In this document: one piece after another, positions 1 through 3,026 of the stretch | Layout of the letters: each line of letters opens with the position of its first letter | How positions within the stretch are numbered: the first letter of the stretch is position 1 | Assembly: GCA_002695115.1 (NCBI GenBank) | Contig: NZOA01000027.1 | Coordinates: 1-5,937 of the forward strand | DNA length: 5,937 bases | Reading direction: 5' to 3' | Source of the DNA: Planctomycetota bacterium | GTDB taxonomy: Bacteria; Planctomycetota; UBA8108 | Made by a program: the position numbers and the translations under genes | Notes under the pieces: generated by a model | Databases searched by the model: none | Told to the model about the DNA's origin: nothing | Seen by the model: the letters and a program-made list of their open reading frames with translations, nothing else

Positions 1-1415
1 TCTATACGGCGCTGCGCGCCAACCCGGAATTCCGCCTGCGCTTCGCCGACAGGGTCAACAAGCACTTCTACAACGGCGGGGCGCTGATGACGGACAAGGT
101 CCTCTCGAGATGGCTCACGCGGCGCGACCAGGTCTGGCGTGCCGTCGTGGCCGAATCCGCCCGCTGGGGAGATTTCCGCCGCGACGTGCTGCAGGGCTCC
201 GGCTCCAGGGACCAGTACGACCTCTTCCACCGCAACCAGCACTACGTCGCCTACCAGGACTGGCTCCTCAATACCTATTTCCCGCGCCGCAGGAACATCT
301 ACCTGGCCCAGCTCACACGCCGCGACCTGGTCTCCGAAATCGCCCCGCCGGTGCTCGAACCGCACGGCGGCTCCATCCCCCCCACCGGCGGCGGACTGGA
401 GGTCAGCCTGAGCGTCGCGGCCGGAACAGTCTACTTCACCACCGATGGAAGCGACCCGCGGCTCGAGGGGGGGGCGGTGTCCCCTGCCGCGACGAGGTAC
501 CGCGAGCCCCTGAACCTGCCCGGCACCACCACCCTCAAGACCCGGGTGCTCAGGCGGGGAACCTGGAGCGCCCTCACCGAGGCACGATACGCCGCCGACC
601 TCTCGCTCCTGAGAGTTACCGAGCTCATGTACCACCCCCGCTCCCCGGAAGCCGACGATGAGCAGGACGCCGACGACTTTGAATTCGTCGAGCTGTGGAA
701 CTCCTCGACCGCCGAGTTGGATCTCACCGGGGCGCGAATCGAGGGCGGCATCCGGTTCGACTTCACCTCGGGAGCCGTGACGAGCCTCGGGCCCGGCGAA
801 CACGTCGTGATCGTCGAAGACCTCGAGGCCTTCGCCTCGCGCTACGATCTCGAAAGGATCCTGGTCGCCGGGGAGTTCTCCGGCAACCTCTCCAACGGCG
901 GCGAGGCCTTCTCCCTGGTGGACGCCGGCGGCGCCGAGGCGCTGCGTATCAGCTACAGCGATGACTGGTATCCCGCGACCGATGGCGGCGGACGCTCCCT
1001 GCAGCTCGAAGACCTGCTCGCCGCCGGCGAGGCTCTCGGCGAGCCGGCCTCGTGGCGGCCCAGCAGCGTCGAAGACGGCACCCCCGGCTTCGCCGACCCC
1101 GGCCTCGCCGAGGGCGGCCGCCAGTTCCCCGGCGACCTGAACCAGGATGGAAACACGGACATCTCCGACTCCATCGCCCTGCTCGGCCACCTCTTCCTCG
1201 GCAGCCCTGCGCGGCTGCCCTGCGGGGAAGGAGCCATCGGCGACCCGGGCAACATCTCGCTCCTCGATGCCAACGGCGACAAGGGGCTCAACCTGACCGA
1301 CGCGATCCACTCCCTGGCCTATCTCTTCATGGGAGGAGCGCCGCCGGTTCTCGGAACCGAGTGCGTCCCCATCCCCGGCTGCCCGGATGCCTGCGCCCGC
1401 GGGCAGGGCCTATAA
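1..1415 (+). CDS. C-terminal part of a large secreted CotH-kinase-type protein with chitobiase-like, lamin-tail and dockerin domains (5' truncated)
   Basis: The frame is open from the left edge (first full codon at 3) to TAA at 1413-1415, giving 470 visible residues. The ATG at 87 is probably internal: the 28 residues before it (ALRANPEFRLRFADRVNKHF and neighbours) resemble the conserved region near the end of CotH-kinase domains in planctomycete surface proteins, and 'ESARWGDFRR' soon after fits the same family. Domains in visible numbering: about 115-196, a chitobiase/beta-hexosaminidase C-terminal-like domain with the motif YFTTDGSDPR at 144-153; about 203-362, a lamin-tail (LTD) domain starting LRVTELMYHP and containing FEFVELWN; about 377-448, two dockerin-like repeats whose calcium loops keep D378/N380/D382/D389 and D422/N424/D426/D433. 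The protein is probably extracellular, but the signal peptide and any kinase core lie outside the window. The kinase assignment is inference; the LTD and dockerin calls are firmer. An eight-G run at 467-474 lies in the chitobiase-like domain, and the frame is intact on both sides of it. Confidence 0.88.
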   Translation, partial: YTALRANPEFRLRFADRVNKHFYNGGALMTDKVLSRWLTRRDQVWRAVVAESARWGDFRRDVLQGSGSRDQYDLFHRNQHYVAYQDWLLNTYFPRRRNIYLAQLTRRDLVSEIAPPVLEPHGGSIPPTGGGLEVSLSVAAGTVYFTTDGSDPRLEGGAVSPAATRYREPLNLPGTTTLKTRVLRRGTWSALTEARYAADLSLLRVTELMYHPRSPEADDEQDADDFEFVELWNSSTAELDLTGARIEGGIRFDFTSGAVTSLGPGEHVVIVEDLEAFASRYDLERILVAGEFSGNLSNGGEAFSLVDAGGAEALRISYSDDWYPATDGGGRSLQLEDLLAAGEALGEPASWRPSSVEDGTPGFADPGLAEGGRQFPGDLNQDGNTDISDSIALLGHLFLGSPARLPCGEGAIGDPGNISLLDANGDKGLNLTDAIHSLAYLFMGGAPPVLGTECVPIPGCPDACARGQGL

Positions 1416-1418
1416 AGC

Positions 1419-1453
1419 CGGCGGCTGGAATTTCGTTTCCTTCATGCCCGCCG
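1419..1453 (+). terminator. Weak candidate stem-loop after the CotH-type gene
   Basis: CGGCGG at 1419-1424 is exactly complementary to CCGCCG at 1448-1453. A short inner pairing is possible between GGAA (1427-1430) and TTCC (1437-1440). It starts four bases after the TAA stop, where a terminator would be expected. However, the outer loop is long (23 bases) and no T-tract follows, so it is not a standard intrinsic terminator. It could also be chance complementarity in GC-rich DNA. Confidence 0.2.
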
Positions 1454-1518
1454 ATGCGAAAATATCCGGACTCCGAACACAAATACGCATCGAGAGGGTA
1501 TGATTCCCCGAACGCAAC

Positions 1519-2643
1519 ATGGACAGCATCTTTTACATCACCATCATCTTCGTCTTCGCCGCGGCGCTCATCAGCTTCATCATCCAGCGCTGGGCGCTCG
1601 ACCGCTGCCTGAAACACTTCAGGGACTTCCACGTCAGCGTAGAACAGGAAGAAGAAGACCCCGTCTGGGGTGAATTGACGGTCTATCCCGGCGGCATCGA
1701 GATCCTCTACTCGGAGGCCCGCTCCGATGACAGCGGCAATACCGAGACGAGCTATATCCTCTTCGAGGACCAGATGGAGAAGATCACCGCCATCGAGCGC
1801 TACCACGAGGAATTGGATGAAGAGGACCAGGCCCGCCGGCTCAAAGACGTCAACTCCCTGAAGAGGAGGGGCCTCTTCAAAAGGATCGGCCGCATGCTGC
1901 GCAACCTCTCCAACGCGTTCAAGGACGCCATCAGCCAGGCCATGGGATTGTTCGTCTCCCAGGCCAGGGGCAAGGCCTCCTCCTCCATGGCCAAGAGCCA
2001 GGACGCCGGGATAAAAAAGATAGGAGATGAGACCCTCGGCGCCGTGGGCAATAGGTTCGAACCGATCCTCGAGCGCTATATCGGCTCGAAGGTCATCGTC
2101 GAGGCCAAGAACGGCGATGGCTTATCGCGCCACGAAGGCATTCTCAAAGAATACTCCAGCGACTGGATCGAGCTGCTGGAGTGCAGGGAGAAACATGAGA
2201 CCTACTTCCTGGTTTCCGACAGCGAGAGGCTGCGGCTGAACCGTGACATCGACTTCTTCCTGAGATGGATACCCGGCGGCAAGAAGGGCAGGAGAAAGGT
2301 CAAGGCGGTCTTCCACTGCAGGATCCGGAACTTCAGCGACACGCCGATCAGGATCTGCCGTCTCGAGAAGGGCGAGTATGAACACAAGCTCGATATCGAG
2401 ATCGAGCCGGGAGGAGACGCTGATTTCGAGGTGAAGGATCTGCCGCCGAACCTGTTCTCCGAAAATGCCCCGCCTGAGATCGAACACACGATGGTCCTCG
2501 AATCCCCGAACAGGGGAGAACACCTCGAGAACACTGAAAGCTGGCTCCCGGAGGTCAACCTCGTCATCGAGGGAGAGCGGGTGCTCGATCTCTGCCTGCC
2601 GCGCGCCAGGGCGGTTTTGCGGCATGGAGGGCCACCCGCCTGA
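1519..2643 (+). CDS. Membrane-anchored protein of unknown function with a possible Sm-like beta-barrel segment
   Basis: This is a complete gene of 374 residues. An in-frame TGA at 1501-1503 makes ATG 1519 the first possible ATG start. No good Shine-Dalgarno lies at normal spacing; GAGAGGG at 1492-1498 is about 20 bases away. Residues about 4-23 form one strongly hydrophobic helix (IFYITIIFVFAAALISFII) with no cleavage site, so this is probably an N-terminal anchor; the following positive residues (Q-R-W...R-C-L-K) suggest the bulk is cytoplasmic. Residues 48-90 (VWGELTVYPGGIEILYSE, then SYILFEDQ) look like a beta-rich segment. Residues about 112-150 are basic and amphipathic and might lie on the membrane. 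Residues about 184-222 (ERYIGSKVIVEAKNGDG, then HEGILKEYSSDWIELLE) have the strand pattern of small Sm/LSm-type barrels, which is inference only. Residues 260-310 look like another beta domain. I recognise no catalytic motif and assign no function. It is separated from its neighbours by 103 and 123 bases, so it is probably transcribed on its own. Confidence 0.85.
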   Translation: MDSIFYITIIFVFAAALISFIIQRWALDRCLKHFRDFHVSVEQEEEDPVWGELTVYPGGIEILYSEARSDDSGNTETSYILFEDQMEKITAIERYHEELDEEDQARRLKDVNSLKRRGLFKRIGRMLRNLSNAFKDAISQAMGLFVSQARGKASSSMAKSQDAGIKKIGDETLGAVGNRFEPILERYIGSKVIVEAKNGDGLSRHEGILKEYSSDWIELLECREKHETYFLVSDSERLRLNRDIDFFLRWIPGGKKGRRKVKAVFHCRIRNFSDTPIRICRLEKGEYEHKLDIEIEPGGDADFEVKDLPPNLFSENAPPEIEHTMVLESPNRGEHLENTESWLPEVNLVIEGERVLDLCLPRARAVLRHGGPPA

Positions 2644-2686
2644 CGCTGGTTTCCTCAACGGATCCGTTTCCCCGGAACGTGTGAAC

Positions 2687-2715
2687 TTGCGTGCCCGGAA
2701 GGTGCCTGCTATCTT
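2687..2715 (+). promoter_or_regulatory. Probable promoter of the tRNA-Arg gene
   Basis: A TTGCGT box at 2687-2692 (first three bases match the -35 consensus) is followed after exactly 17 bases by TATCTT at 2710-2715 (four of six -10 matches). The -10 is preceded by TGC at 2707-2709, giving an extended -10. Transcription would begin near 2722, about 45 bases before the mature tRNA. The boxes are imperfect, so the call rests on spacing, the extended -10 and position. Confidence 0.42.
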
Positions 2716-2724
2716 CTCGGACAA

Positions 2725-2744
2725 GGCTCCACTGACGCGGAGCC
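2725..2744 (+). other. Perfect hairpin in the tRNA 5' leader
   Basis: GGCTCC at 2725-2730 pairs exactly with GGAGCC at 2739-2744 across an eight-base loop. It begins within a few bases of the start point predicted from the upstream promoter and would sit at the 5' end of the tRNA precursor. No T-tract follows, so it is unlikely to end transcription of the upstream gene. A role in precursor stability or processing is possible but unproven. Confidence 0.4.
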
Positions 2745-2766
2745 GATCGAAAACTGTACTGTGAGC

Positions 2767-2843
2767 GCGCCAGTAGCTCAGTCGGATAGAGCACCGGATT
2801 TCTAATCCGGTGGTCGGGGGTTCAAGTCCTCCCTGGCGCGCCA
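2767..2843 (+). tRNA. tRNA-Arg (anticodon TCT)
   Basis: A complete cloverleaf can be folded by hand. The acceptor stem is GCGCCAG (2767-2773) with CTGGCGC (2833-2839), followed by discriminator G2840 and an encoded CCA at 2841-2843. T8 and A9 are at 2774-2775. The D stem GCTC/GAGC (2776-2779, 2789-2792) encloses a loop with the conserved GG. The anticodon stem CCGGA/TCCGG (2794-2798, 2806-2810) holds the loop TTTCTAA, with anticodon TCT at 2801-2803. The T stem GGGGG/CCTCC (one G-T pair) holds the loop TTCAAGT, which fits the TTCRANY consensus. It reads AGA and, by wobble, AGG; AGG is used repeatedly in the neighbouring genes. A seven-T run at 2844-2850 directly follows the CCA and may help end transcription or mark the 3' trailer. 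The gene looks intact and functional. Confidence 0.97.
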
Positions 2844-2877
2844 TTTTTTTCCTCTCCTCCAACGCAGCAGCAGCCTG

Positions 2878-2945
2878 CAGACAGCCGACGGAGCCTGTCT
2901 GAAAGAAAAATCAGGTAACTGCTTCTCTCCGGCTCTTTCAGGCTC
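2878..2945 (+). other. Two overlapping, mutually exclusive hairpins between the tRNA and the phosphoesterase gene
   Basis: Hairpin A is a perfect 7-bp stem, CAGACAG (2878-2884) with CTGTCTG (2895-2901). Hairpin B pairs GAGCC (2891-2895) with GGCTC (2941-2945) and TGAAAGA (2900-2906) with TCTTTCA (2934-2940): 12 pairs with a four-base bulge on the left arm. The right arm of A and the left arm of B share bases 2895-2901, so only one can form. A small CAG-GTAA-CTG hairpin (2912-2921) fits inside the loop of B. Neither stem is followed by a T-run on the + strand. The layout resembles a two-state leader element, but chance or a tRNA 3' trailer structure is equally possible. Confidence 0.35.
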
Positions 2946-3015
2946 GAAAATAGAGGAGTGGGCCGTCGCTTTCGTGACGGAACCGGCAACCGTGAACAGA
3001 GATATGGTCGTACCT

Positions 3016-3019
3016 GGAG
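3016..3019 (+). promoter_or_regulatory. Shine-Dalgarno GGAG that fixes the TTG start of the phosphoesterase gene
   Basis: GGAG at 3016-3019 lies seven bases before TTG at 3027, a normal spacing. Starting there yields a compact signal peptide directly. The alternative in-frame GTG at 2958 has a GAGG only one base away, too close to work well, and would add 23 mostly polar and charged residues before the hydrophobic stretch. The ATG at 3057 would remove most of the signal peptide. Confidence 0.6.
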
Positions 3020-3026
3020 AACCGAG

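Noticed and set aside
1499..1504. TATGAT as a -10 box for the membrane-protein gene, which would give a very short leader
   Set aside because: No -35 box lies at 16-18 bases upstream and there is no extended -10, so a single hexamer match is too weak to call.
1500..1673. Small frame from ATG 1500 with GAGAGGG just upstream, 57 codons
   Set aside because: The Shine-Dalgarno is only one base from the ATG, the frame overlaps the membrane-protein gene out of frame, and the product is a His/Arg/Leu-rich shadow.
2767..2850. tRNA 3' end as an integration site for a genomic island
   Set aside because: No integrase gene and no second copy of the tRNA 3' end is present in the window, and both flanks have the same coding style.
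2122..2862. Minus-strand open frame of 246 codons that includes 'GGLEPPTTGLE'-type residues
   Set aside because: That peptide is the well-known spurious translation of the antisense strand of a tRNA gene. The rest is antisense to the complete membrane-protein gene.
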